38,741 nt of DNA from an uncultured Candidatus Saccharibacteria bacterium (lineage in GTDB: Bacteria; Patescibacteriota; Saccharimonadia; Saccharimonadales; Saccharimonadaceae), in the NCBI GenBank assembly GCA_947304395.1, contig CAMZBA010000002.1, forward strand, positions 112,593 through 151,333. Direction: 5' to 3'. Every line of letters starts with the position of its first letter. Position 1 is the stretch's first letter. The position numbers and the translations under genes were made by a program. Positions 31,203-38,741 of this stretch are shown in pieces. The notes under the pieces are model-generated. The model saw only the letters and a list, made by a program, of their open reading frames with translations. It was not told the origin of the DNA and did no database searches.

Positions 31203-33632
31203 ATGGATAATACCCCTAGCCCCCAAAATACGAATCAACCAACACAAGAAACAAACACCTTCAACAAACCAATCTCAACACCTAGTTCTGCACCAACCAC
31301 ACCCACAGCGACTACGGCTAAAAAGTCCCACAAGGGCATCATCGCCGCCATCATCATTATCATTATTCTCATTGCTGGCATCGTAGCGCTAATCTTTTTG
31401 CTACCAAAACTGTTCAATCAGAACGAACAGATTGACGATAATATTAGCGTCGCTGAGCCCGCCAAAGAAACCCTAGACGTTTACGACAATCTAGCTATCG
31501 ACTACAAAAGCGGGAGCATTGATATTGCAGAATATTTCAAGCAACTTGTTTATCTCGAAACCGACAGCAGCAAAGCAGACAAAGGCTACCAAACCGAATA
31601 CGACCATCCCGGCATCAGTCATCGCGACGAAATTCTGCGCATCATCGAAGAAAACTCTAGCGAACTGGATGAAGACCTCGTCAAACAATACATCCTTACG
31701 TTAACTCAAAAAAGTTTCGCCTACGGCGCCGAAAGCGAGACAACATCAAGCGCCAACGACGTCATACTTGCCGACAGCGAAGAGGAAGAACGCTCATACA
31801 AAATGCATTATTTTGACCGCGCGAGACTATCCAAAAATAAGCATTTCATCATTTGGTATACCGAAAAAGGCGAAGATAAGGCCACCCAGTCCCAAATCGA
31901 CACCATCGACGATACGCTCGAAAACACCGTTAGTGCATACAGTAATACTTTTAGCGAAAAATACCGTTTCGACCCCGAAATAACTACCGCAAGCCCACTA
32001 CTAGCAAACAGTGCAAACAAAATCCTTCGCGCAAACGGCATTCCTGAAAATACCTGGAAAAACACTATGAATGTTTATGTATATGACACAAAAAGCGAAT
32101 CCGTGCTAGGATACTGGCTGGTCGGCAAAGCTAACACGGACAATATTATCTCACGTTTCATCGTCGATGCTGTAATGAAAGAAGATTTTCTCACTCGACC
32201 GTATGTAGTTCTAAACAGACGGCTCCTAAATAATACGGTCGACTTCAAACAGGTCGTAAGTCATGAGCTATTCCATCACTACCAATATAGCTATTGTATG
32301 ACTAAAACAAATGATGCTTGCCCAGACGGCCAGGACTTTTCGTATTCAGAAATGTCCGCCAATTACGCCAGCGCCACAATTCATGGCTACTCCGAAGATT
32401 CATTCCTATCAAACTGGAGCAATAAACATCGTGAAGGAATTCATAGTGGCCTCCTAAATATAACTAGTGGCGGCGCAACCGGGTACGGTAGTTTTCCGTA
32501 TCTGGCAGCCTATACAAAATATGGCTCAAACCAAACCATCATGGCCGCTCATTCGCGCTCGAATCCACTCGCATACCTCGAAGAAAAGGCTGGCGCATCC
32601 AATATGCAAAAAATCGCCGCCACAAGCGCATACTACACAATCTCAAATAGTTACGACGGTGTAAATGCTAGCAGCGACGAATCAGTTCAGCCGGTTATTA
32701 ACGAATTTGAACTTGAAGGCGAGACTGCAATTTCGCTCGAACCTGGCGCCATCAGCTTCTATAAACTCGACCAAAACGCCACCGTCAAACTAAACAGCAC
32801 CAAGGCAGTCTACGTTCTTATCGGCCAAAAGGGAAATAGTTACCAAAAAATTAACGAATATTACGACTCCAGCCAAAGCGTCCAAACTGAAGAATGTGCC
32901 AAAAACCACGACACATGCTATCTAGCCGTCGCGAACCCATCCCTCACTAGCGCAACAACCATTGAAGCCGACTACGACAACCTTGACAATAACGGCAAGA
33001 TTTTCCGTACGCGCTACCAAAACTACAAGACCAAAATTGTTCTCAATTTGAGCATGAACGGAATTGACGCTAGTACTACCGCCGAAGGCGTTGTTGACGA
33101 GCTGCATCAGCGCCAACACCTCAATCAAAAAGTAAACGCCGGCATTGGCGGCGTCTCTATGGATTGCGAACTCTACACCGACTTTTATCACGGCGTCTCA
33201 TACATGTCACGACCAAAACTCGGATTCGAAGGCATAGCCGGCCTCGATATTCCATCCAACATGATGCCCGAGTGGACAAAGAGCGAAGACATAAGCGCGC
33301 AAACTAACCTCGGCATTCTTGCGCAAAAGCTCGAAAAAGGCGACAATGTCGAGAAAATCGACGATACTCACTATAAGCTCAAAATTAGCGCCGCCGACCT
33401 GAAAAGCTATATATCCATGAATGGCGACAACACAAGCAAAATCTCCCTCCCCAAAGATGGCATACCGGCCGAAATTAGCGTCGAAAACGGCTATATTACC
33501 AACGTCAAATATGATTTCAGCGGTATTGCTGGCATTGATAAATTCACGGCCAACGTATCCTTCTCCGACTACAACAAAAACGAATCCGTGTATATTCCGC
33601 TCAGCGTCGTTCGCAACGCGAAAACGGAATAA
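31203..33632 (+). CDS. Large membrane-anchored protein with HExxH metalloprotease motif
   Basis: The 809-aa protein has a Pro/Thr/Gln-rich cytoplasmic tail (1-43), one Ile-rich transmembrane helix (about 45-67) and a large extracellular region. At 351-360 VVSHELFHHY holds the zinc motif HExxH (354-358), and SEMSANYAS 25 residues later supplies a Glu that could be the third ligand, as in gluzincins. Cys pairs occur around CMTKTNDAC and CAKNHDTC. The C-terminal 200 residues are beta-rich. It may be a surface protease acting on the host cell or on own surface proteins; that is inference. It starts 5 bases after hisS; CATAAT overlaps the hisS stop and may give it a separate promoter. Confidence 0.7.
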   Translation: MDNTPSPQNTNQPTQETNTFNKPISTPSSAPTTPTATTAKKSHKGIIAAIIIIIILIAGIVALIFLLPKLFNQNEQIDDNISVAEPAKETLDVYDNLAIDYKSGSIDIAEYFKQLVYLETDSSKADKGYQTEYDHPGISHRDEILRIIEENSSELDEDLVKQYILTLTQKSFAYGAESETTSSANDVILADSEEEERSYKMHYFDRARLSKNKHFIIWYTEKGEDKATQSQIDTIDDTLENTVSAYSNTFSEKYRFDPEITTASPLLANSANKILRANGIPENTWKNTMNVYVYDTKSESVLGYWLVGKANTDNIISRFIVDAVMKEDFLTRPYVVLNRRLLNNTVDFKQVVSHELFHHYQYSYCMTKTNDACPDGQDFSYSEMSANYASATIHGYSEDSFLSNWSNKHREGIHSGLLNITSGGATGYGSFPYLAAYTKYGSNQTIMAAHSRSNPLAYLEEKAGASNMQKIAATSAYYTISNSYDGVNASSDESVQPVINEFELEGETAISLEPGAISFYKLDQNATVKLNSTKAVYVLIGQKGNSYQKINEYYDSSQSVQTEECAKNHDTCYLAVANPSLTSATTIEADYDNLDNNGKIFRTRYQNYKTKIVLNLSMNGIDASTTAEGVVDELHQRQHLNQKVNAGIGGVSMDCELYTDFYHGVSYMSRPKLGFEGIAGLDIPSNMMPEWTKSEDISAQTNLGILAQKLEKGDNVEKIDDTHYKLKISAADLKSYISMNGDNTSKISLPKDGIPAEISVENGYITNVKYDFSGIAGIDKFTANVSFSDYNKNESVYIPLSVVRNAKTE

Positions 33633-33686
33633 ATACGCATTCTCCCCATTGATATTAAACTAATTATCAAAAGGAGGAATTGTGGC

Positions 33687-33836
33687 AGAACTATCGCCGA
33701 GTTAGGCTATGGCAGCAAAAACAATATCGACAAAACGCAAATCGCCAAGTATGCCACCGCAATCGGTAACGGCGAGGTCCTCGACCAAAAATTCACCACT
33801 AAGAACCTTCAGACCGGCGAGATTATCGAGCTATAA
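33687..33836 (+). pseudogene. Chimeric gene remnant: Tmk-like segment joined to HisRS C-terminus
   Basis: The frame ending at TAA 33834-33836 reads RTIAELGYGSKNNIDK and then AKYATAIGNGEVL, TKNLQTGEIIEL. The first 16 residues match Tmk of this window (RTIAELNYGSKNDIDK) at 14 positions; the rest resembles the HisRS C-terminus (AIVVGNDEVL, AKNLKTGEQ). Matching codons mostly differ at synonymous positions, so this is not a recent copy. An AAAAGGAGG with GTG 33682 lies upstream, but that start is in another frame and stops after seven codons (MAELSPS), which points to a frameshifted, deleted gene. The frame is in phase with, but after the stop of, the metalloprotease-like gene. Confidence 0.6.
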
Positions 33837-33860
33837 AATGCCGCCCCAAACAGGGGCGGC
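33833..33860 (-). terminator. Terminator of the 149-aa gene
   Basis: A perfect 8-base stem GCCGCCCC/GGGGCGGC with a 5-base loop is followed on the minus strand by ATTTTAT. It overlaps the end of the chimeric remnant on the other strand. Confidence 0.75.
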
Positions 33861-33871
33861 CCATACCGGCT

Positions 33872-34321
33872 TCATGATTGCTCGGAACGCTGACTAACCA
33901 CATATTGCTGCGCTTCCTGAAGCGGCATCTGGTACCATTCCATATAGTAGTTAACGCGCTCTCTTTCAGGACCAGACAGAATCACTCCACATCTCGTCTG
34001 CTTTATCCGTTCCGCATACTGACGATAGTCAAAATCTATCGCCATTTTCAACAGATCGGGATTGATTTCGTCCGCACCAAAGGCCTTCCAAGCCTCCTCT
34101 CCGATAAATGCCCGAAAAGCGCCAACTTTATCAATCGCGCCCGACGTATCCAAAGGTGGCGGCTGAAGCGCGTCCAGTTCCTCCTTTGTTATCGCATGGG
34201 AATCGTCCCCAAAAAGATCAACTCTCCGCTCGATTACTTCCGCGCGGGCATCATCTTCCGGCATCCCGTGCCCCGTCAAAAAGCTAATCATGCGATTTTC
34301 GTACTCGCTAAACTCTACCAT
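33872..34321 (-). CDS. Uncharacterised acidic soluble protein
   Basis: The 149-aa protein is not recognised. It is acidic and helical, without signal peptide or membrane helix, and has a Pro-rich middle (LDALQPPPLDTSG). The start has a strong AAAGGGGGTG ribosome-binding site. It lies 46 bases downstream of the PP2C gene in the same direction, so the two are probably co-transcribed and the protein could be a partner or target of the phosphatase; that is only context. Confidence 0.6.
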   Translation of the reverse strand: MVEFSEYENRMISFLTGHGMPEDDARAEVIERRVDLFGDDSHAITKEELDALQPPPLDTSGAIDKVGAFRAFIGEEAWKAFGADEINPDLLKMAIDFDYRQYAERIKQTRCGVILSGPERERVNYYMEWYQMPLQEAQQYVVSQRSEQS

Positions 34322-34367
34322 AAGAACACCCCCTTTCTAAAGAACACTTTTTTCAGTTAAAAATATT

Positions 34368-35837
34368 TTAGCGCGAAAAATCACCAAAGACAATTGCCGT
34401 GCGGTCATCGTTCTTGCGCGCACTCGCAATTAAATTTTTTGAGGCTTCTAGCGCATCAGTAGAACGACTCATAATAAAGCCGAGTTCGCGATCGCTCATT
34501 ATGTCACTGCCATAATCACCCGTAATGCCGTCCGAGCAAAGCACAACCCGATCACCTTGACGCAGTTCGACTTCGCCATACTGCTCCGTGCGACTACCAC
34601 CTTGCGCAAGATTTTCTCTTCTTGCCCCAATCGCATTCCAAATAACGCTGCCTTCACCCTCATCGTGCGTAATTTGTCGTACATTATTATTTTTATCAAC
34701 TATATAAATTCGCGAATCGCCAACCGATGCATATGCTAATTTCGTCCGCCCTTCATGTTGTACAACTTTAACTAATACCGCCGTCGAGACGCCAGCATTT
34801 TCATCGTTCAAAACACGCTCGTCGGCCACATTTAATACATATGCCAAGTTTGCTCCAGATTCCAGAATATAGTTATCGCTAAACTCACGCACGACGTTTT
34901 CAACTAACCGCGACGCCGCACGCCCGCCCCGCATACCGCCGGCTCCATCGAACACGCCGTACATTTGTTGGTCTGGACGAACAAAGTAGCTATCCTCACA
35001 TCGCTCGTCCGCCCACAAACCTCTACTGATATTTTCTTTCGTAACTTGCCCCTCATACGCCTGCTTGCGCGACGTCTGCCAATAACCGACCCCTCCCGGC
35101 TGCCACTCCGCACTTCGCTCTCCTTCAAAGCTTCGATAGGAATCAGAACGCTGAGGCACACCTCCGCCATTTCGACGAATTGCCGCCTCTTCCTCTAAGG
35201 ATTTGATGTTTTGCCAATATTCATCGCGTTTGCCATATACTTTTTGGTAGAAATCTCGCATCGCCCGTTCATATTCCTGTCGTTTCTGCAGACCGCTCCC
35301 ACCCTCTATGCTATCCAAAAACGTTTTTGCCTTATTATCAAAATCCATCGGCGTTGGATAACTACGCAAGAAGCTCGACAAATCACTTTCGGCTACATTT
35401 TGCCAATTATCAAATCCCACTTGCGTCATTTCCGCCAATATACGTTTTTCGTGCTTCGAGTTTAATCCCAGATACACATTTCTCAAACCATTCTCAAGAT
35501 CGGAAGGGCGCGCAATTCTCTCGAGCAAGTTTCTCTTATCGGTGTCCGTAATTAAACCGCTAGCCAACTCGTCTAATACTCTGTTGCGCTCTTCCTCGCT
35601 TACGGCCACGTCCGGCATTCTTAAATATGCATCGCTAACGTCGTCACCGCCATAACGATTGCCTAAAACGGCAATTATTTTACGTTGCTGGCGTGCATTA
35701 TTATATTTTTCGGCCGTTGCTAAGCTATCGCCGCCCACAACCGCAGAATTGGGCGGCACATTCATATTTTCCCAGCCATTCAAATTGGCATTGTTGCCGC
35801 CTTCGCTTCGTTGTCCTCGTCTTTCGGATAACCCCAT
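34368..35837 (-). CDS. PP2C-family Ser/Thr protein phosphatase with long N-terminal region
   Basis: The 489-aa protein carries a PP2C domain in its last 230 residues: ERCEDSYFV (metal-binding Asp), GVFDGAGG, AYASVGDSRIYI, VLCSDGITG and NDDRTAIVF. All metal-binding aspartates are present, so it should be active; the usual DGMGG/DGHGG motif is DGAGG. The first 250 residues are charged, helical and unrecognised, with several YERAMRDFY/EEERNRVL-type helices. No kinase of the PknB type is visible in the window. ATG 35837 has TAATAT 6 bases upstream on the minus strand. Confidence 0.85.
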   Translation of the reverse strand: MGLSERRGQRSEGGNNANLNGWENMNVPPNSAVVGGDSLATAEKYNNARQQRKIIAVLGNRYGGDDVSDAYLRMPDVAVSEEERNRVLDELASGLITDTDKRNLLERIARPSDLENGLRNVYLGLNSKHEKRILAEMTQVGFDNWQNVAESDLSSFLRSYPTPMDFDNKAKTFLDSIEGGSGLQKRQEYERAMRDFYQKVYGKRDEYWQNIKSLEEEAAIRRNGGGVPQRSDSYRSFEGERSAEWQPGGVGYWQTSRKQAYEGQVTKENISRGLWADERCEDSYFVRPDQQMYGVFDGAGGMRGGRAASRLVENVVREFSDNYILESGANLAYVLNVADERVLNDENAGVSTAVLVKVVQHEGRTKLAYASVGDSRIYIVDKNNNVRQITHDEGEGSVIWNAIGARRENLAQGGSRTEQYGEVELRQGDRVVLCSDGITGDYGSDIMSDRELGFIMSRSTDALEASKNLIASARKNDDRTAIVFGDFSR

Positions 35838-35843
35838 GCTTAA

Positions 35844-35849
35844 ATATTA
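35844..35849 (-). promoter_or_regulatory. -10 box (TAATAT) of the PP2C gene
   Basis: TAATAT lies 6 bases before the minus-strand ATG at 35837; the leaderless spacing recurs here. The divergent tdk start is only 68 bases away. Confidence 0.45.
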
Positions 35850-35905
35850 GCATAATTCTCATCATGTTATTTTTTAGTGTTAAACTATTAATACTAAGGA
35901 GAGGT

Positions 35906-36490
35906 ATGGCACAACTATATTTCAGGTATGGGGCAATGGGGTGCGGCAAAACTATGCAACTATTACAGGTTGCGTTTAATTACGAAGAACGCGGACAGAA
36001 AGTCTGCGTTATTAAACCTGCAACCGACACAAAAAATGGCACAAAACTACTCACTCGCATCGGCCCAGAAAGAGAAACCGATTTCTGCTTCGATCGGCGC
36101 ACGAACCTTTTTAGTCGTATTGCTAAAAAATATGCAGGCGTAGATTGCATACTGGTCGACGAAGCGCAATTCTTAACACCAAAGCAAGCCGATCAACTCA
36201 TGGAAGTTGTCGTAAAACTAAACATTCCCGTCATTTGTTTTGGTCTTCGCCTCAACTTCCGCCTCAAAGATAGCGGCTTCGAGGGTTCAACACGACTTTT
36301 GCAAATTGCACATAAAATTGAAGAAATTAAAACAATTTGCGATTGCGGTCGCAAAGCTACGCTAAATACGCGCTGGCTAAACGGCAAATTAGTCACTGAT
36401 GGACCAGATATTCTAATCGACGACGGCACGAATGAGATAAAATACCGCGCCATCTGCGCGCACTGTTATTATAAATACAAGGAGATGTAA
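35906..36490 (+). CDS. tdk: Thymidine kinase (type II)
   Basis: The 194-aa protein starts MAQLYFRYGAMGCGKTMQLL (P-loop) and has CILVDEAQFLTPKQ and PVICFGLRLNFR, the family's Asp/Glu and lasso segments. The zinc site is kept: ICDCG and ICAHCYYK give four cysteines, with the CxC spacing of the E. coli type. It phosphorylates thymidine for dTMP salvage. The frame is open upstream to 35693, but AAGGAGAGG just before ATG 35906 fixes the start. tmk follows 3 bases after the stop, so the two enzymes make dTDP in one operon, consistent with dependence on scavenged nucleosides. Confidence 0.93.
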   Translation: MAQLYFRYGAMGCGKTMQLLQVAFNYEERGQKVCVIKPATDTKNGTKLLTRIGPERETDFCFDRRTNLFSRIAKKYAGVDCILVDEAQFLTPKQADQLMEVVVKLNIPVICFGLRLNFRLKDSGFEGSTRLLQIAHKIEEIKTICDCGRKATLNTRWLNGKLVTDGPDILIDDGTNEIKYRAICAHCYYKYKEM

Positions 36491-36493
36491 TAA

Positions 36494-37108
36494 ATGTTTA
36501 TTGTCATCGAAGGACAGGATGCTACCGGCAAAGATGCCCAGGCGACAAGATTTGCCGACTATTTTCGCGCACAAGGCAAGAATGTTGTCCATTACGCCGA
36601 ATCTGGGACCGCGTCCAAGAACGACTTTGTCCGTACAATTGCCGAATTGAATTACGGTAGCAAAAACGACATCGATAAGCGCACGCGCGCTTTGCTGTAC
36701 CTTATAAATCGTTACGAACAATTCAAAAAATACGCCGAACCAGCCCTCGCAAATAATGACGTCGTTATTATTACGCGTTATTGGTTCTCTACTTACATTT
36801 ACGAAGGATACGGTATGGGCGTAAGCCGTACACTGATTAAACGCCTGCATCGATTAATTATGCCTGAATATTATTTTCAGCCCGACAAAATTGTCATTCT
36901 CACCCAATCGGACGAAAGCCGCCAAAAGCGCATGGTATTACAAGGAAAACGCACACAAGAATTCTTCAAGTCGCAAGACGATATTTTTGGCAAGAAAATT
37001 AATAACGCCTATCTCAAAGTAGCCAAGGAATTCAACGTGCCAGTCCTAGACGCCTCAGGTGCACCAGACGAAGTATTCACAAATCTCAAAAAATTATGGA
37101 GTATTTAA
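36494..37108 (+). CDS. tmk: Thymidylate kinase-like protein
   Basis: The 204-aa protein begins MFIVIEGQDATGKDAQATR, a P-loop like dTMP kinase (usually GxxGxGKTTQ) but with Lys-Asp-Ala instead of Lys-Thr-Thr. The DR[YF] motif is ITRYWFST, so the usual Asp is Thr. The LID region (QKRMVLQGKRTQEFF) and the overall length fit dTMP kinase. It lies between tdk and ung, which supports a role in dTTP supply. The altered active-site residues may mean changed substrate use. An AAGGAGATG ribosome-binding site sits in the end of tdk. Confidence 0.85.
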   Translation: MFIVIEGQDATGKDAQATRFADYFRAQGKNVVHYAESGTASKNDFVRTIAELNYGSKNDIDKRTRALLYLINRYEQFKKYAEPALANNDVVIITRYWFSTYIYEGYGMGVSRTLIKRLHRLIMPEYYFQPDKIVILTQSDESRQKRMVLQGKRTQEFFKSQDDIFGKKINNAYLKVAKEFNVPVLDASGAPDEVFTNLKKLWSI

Positions 37109-37109
37109 T

Positions 37110-37757
37110 ATGCACGAGTCCTGGAAGCCAATCCTACAATCAGAATTCAACCAACCATATTTCAAAGAGCTCTCTACTTTTCTTCATAACGCCTACACCG
37201 CAAAAACCATCTACCCACCCAAGCAACAAGTCTTTTCCGCTTTCGCGAGCGACCTAAACGACATAAAAGTAGTTATTATTGGACAAGACCCCTACCACGG
37301 ACCGCGCCAAGCAAACGGTCTCGCTTTTTCGGTTCAGGACGGAATCCAATTCCCACCGTCACTGCGTAACATCTTCAAGGAAGTTCACGACGACATCGGC
37401 GCCCCGATTCCAAACTCTGGCGACCTCACGCGTTGGGCTAAACAAGGCGTAATGTTACTAAACAACACTCTAACCGTCGAAGCGCACATGGCCGGTAGCC
37501 ATCGCGGCAAAGGTTGGGAGATTTTTACGGAACACATCATTAAGTACCTAAACGAGAACCGTCCACATCTAGTATTTATTTTGTGGGGCAGGGATGCGCG
37601 CAGCAAAAAGCCACTCATTGATCAATCGAAGCATTTCATTATCGAATCGGCTCACCCATCACCACTTTCTGCTCATAATGGCTTCTTTGGCTCGAAACCT
37701 TTTAGCCGCTGCAATGCACAGTTGGACAAATGGGGCCTTCAAGCTATAAAATGGTAA
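37110..37757 (+). CDS. ung: Uracil-DNA glycosylase (family 1)
   Basis: The 215-aa protein has the water-activating motif VVIIGQDPYHGP (GQDPYHG at 58-64) and the uracil/DNA-binding motif ESAHPSPLSAHNGFFG, with ALLNNTLTVE-like GVMLLNNTLTVE and HLVFILWGRDA between them. It removes uracil from DNA. ATG 37110 starts one base after the tmk stop; the upstream in-frame ATG 37059 is inside tmk and would add residues not in the family. The tdk-tmk-ung order joins dTTP supply with removal of misincorporated dUMP. Confidence 0.96.
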   Translation: MHESWKPILQSEFNQPYFKELSTFLHNAYTAKTIYPPKQQVFSAFASDLNDIKVVIIGQDPYHGPRQANGLAFSVQDGIQFPPSLRNIFKEVHDDIGAPIPNSGDLTRWAKQGVMLLNNTLTVEAHMAGSHRGKGWEIFTEHIIKYLNENRPHLVFILWGRDARSKKPLIDQSKHFIIESAHPSPLSAHNGFFGSKPFSRCNAQLDKWGLQAIKW

Positions 37758-37789
37758 TGAATAAATCATATTAACAATCAAGGAAGCCA

Positions 37790-38629
37790 ATGGACAATCA
37801 ATCAGCTGATCAAAATATACCAACACAAGACGCCCCACAAGCCGCCGAGGCGCCAAACGCAAACCCTGCGCCACAACCGACAAACACCGAAACACCAAGT
37901 ACGCCACCCAAAGCAACAGGCGGAAAGAAAATCGCAATTATCGCATCGATAGCTACAATCGTGGTAGCGCTAATAATCGGTGTCGTCTTTTTGCTAATCT
38001 CTTTGAATAAAGATTCGGATAGTAAGAAAACTAATGCCAATAAGAACAGTAGCCAAGAAGAAAAACCAGACGACAACAGTCAAAACAAGAAAAAGACTGC
38101 GGTTCAAACTAGCTGGGAAAAACTAGAGTTTTCAATTGACGGAGTCAAGAAGCAGTTACCTATAACAGAAGAGGACCTGATGGAGGGGCTCGATGGATGG
38201 GGACTAGTAAAAGATAGAGAGACCTCCGGCGGATTCACTATCTACAACATACGATACGAGAAAAAAGATAGAGAAATCCATACAAAAAGGTTTGAACTAT
38301 GGCTAAACGACAGCACTAAGCAATTTTTCTATCTGACCCACGAATTCAACGGACCAAACGATAATAGTATGTTTGAAGTTAATGGCATCGACGAAACATC
38401 TCTAGAAAAAGACGTGCACGACAAACTCGGCAAACCAACTTCAGGAGTTGGAAAATATGCAGATAATCCAAATGCGAATAAATGGATTTACCGGTACATG
38501 GTCAACGGTAAAATAGACGAGGAAGATGGTCTATTCTTTGTTCGAGGCAAGAATAGCAACAACGGGTATGTAGATACAATCATATTATCGTATACTAAAG
38601 GTTATCCGGACGAGGAAAATAATAAATAA
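37790..38629 (+). CDS. Single-pass surface protein with low-complexity tail
   Basis: The 279-aa protein has a Pro/Ala/Gln/Thr-rich cytoplasmic tail (1-44), one transmembrane helix (about 47-70, IAIIASIATIVVALIIGVVFLL), an Asp/Lys/Asn-rich stalk and an extracellular domain of about 180 residues with YNIRYEKKDREIHTKRFELW and HDKLGKPTSGVGKY. No family is recognised. It has a clear AAGGAAG ribosome-binding site and follows ung by 32 bases, so it may be read from the same transcript. The architecture matches the other single-pass proteins in the window. Confidence 0.6.
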   Translation: MDNQSADQNIPTQDAPQAAEAPNANPAPQPTNTETPSTPPKATGGKKIAIIASIATIVVALIIGVVFLLISLNKDSDSKKTNANKNSSQEEKPDDNSQNKKKTAVQTSWEKLEFSIDGVKKQLPITEEDLMEGLDGWGLVKDRETSGGFTIYNIRYEKKDREIHTKRFELWLNDSTKQFFYLTHEFNGPNDNSMFEVNGIDETSLEKDVHDKLGKPTSGVGKYADNPNANKWIYRYMVNGKIDEEDGLFFVRGKNSNNGYVDTIILSYTKGYPDEENNK

Positions 38630-38648
38630 TAATATTTGCAAAATACTA

Positions 38649-38677
38649 TTGACTTTTTAGCAAACCTGTGCTATACT
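38649..38677 (+). promoter_or_regulatory. Strong promoter at the right edge
   Basis: TTGACT (38649-38654), 17 bases and TATACT (38672-38677) predict a start near 38684. The gene it serves lies beyond the window or is the hairpin RNA below. Confidence 0.75.
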
Positions 38678-38683
38678 ACTATC

Positions 38684-38741
38684 ATAAGGTTAACCAATAC
38701 GCAGATGCATCGCTACCAAGCGATGCATTTCCGTTTTTAGA
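38684..38741 (+). ncRNA. Hairpin leader or small RNA at the right edge (partial)
   Basis: After the predicted start comes GGTTAACC, then a perfect 10-base stem ATGCATCGCT/AGCGATGCAT (38705-38714 and 38719-38728) with a 4-base loop, then TTCCGTTTTTA. This looks like an attenuator or short terminated RNA, but the window ends there. Confidence 0.4.

Overview
The window looks like a chromosomal piece of a Patescibacteria/CPR bacterium, most likely Candidatus Saccharibacteria (TM7). This is inferred from compact gene packing, many short uncharacterised membrane proteins, a standard code with TGA stops, and a very regular promoter/start-codon layout in which a TATAAT-like box lies 4-8 bases before the first codon. 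Housekeeping genes seen are rplJ-rplL, dnaX-dnaB, ybaB-recR, glyA, hisS, rlmH, tdk-tmk-ung and tRNA-Phe.

Layout. 1-4757: a surface-glycopolymer block (end of an asparagine-synthase-like gene, LytR-CpsA-Psr protein, Wzc/CpsD-type tyrosine kinase, CpsB-type phosphatase). 4827-7351: P-loop kinase-like protein, YgjP-type metallopeptidase, ADP-ribosylglycohydrolase and a small protein resembling a stripped histidine-kinase ATPase domain. 7341-7990: decayed copies of a small helix-turn-helix module. 7999-9966: GH97 alpha-glucosidase. 10035-11636: EamA transporter, small membrane protein and a candidate small RNA. 11628-13543: DUF2974 alpha/beta hydrolase, an unknown protein and rlmH, all on the minus strand. 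13601-14024: direct repeats and a second HTH module. 14129-15312: promoter, L10 leader, rplJ, rplL and terminator. 15343-18863: membrane proteins, a conserved unknown protein and an aquaporin. 18919-24144: dnaX-dnaB, a GT-C-like membrane protein, ybaB and recR. 24251-26517: small membrane protein, glyA and a Gly/Pro/Met-rich peptide gene.

A distinctly AT-rich, AGA/AAA/ATA-rich island (about 26564-28160) carries an SGNH-like hydrolase and a NUDIX hydrolase and is probably recently acquired. It is followed by a 440-base non-coding stretch with strong RNA secondary-structure signals and a consensus promoter, then tRNA-Phe. From 28782 to the end come single-pass surface proteins (one with an HExxH metalloprotease motif), hisS, an odd Tmk/HisRS chimeric gene fragment, a PP2C phosphatase and the tdk-tmk-ung operon.

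The most unusual signals are: two diverged copies of the same HTH module, each with an in-frame TGA at nearly the same place; the chimeric Tmk-HisRS remnant; the structured non-coding region beside tRNA-Phe; loss of the zinc-binding cysteines in both DnaX and RecR; and the near-universal leaderless start architecture.
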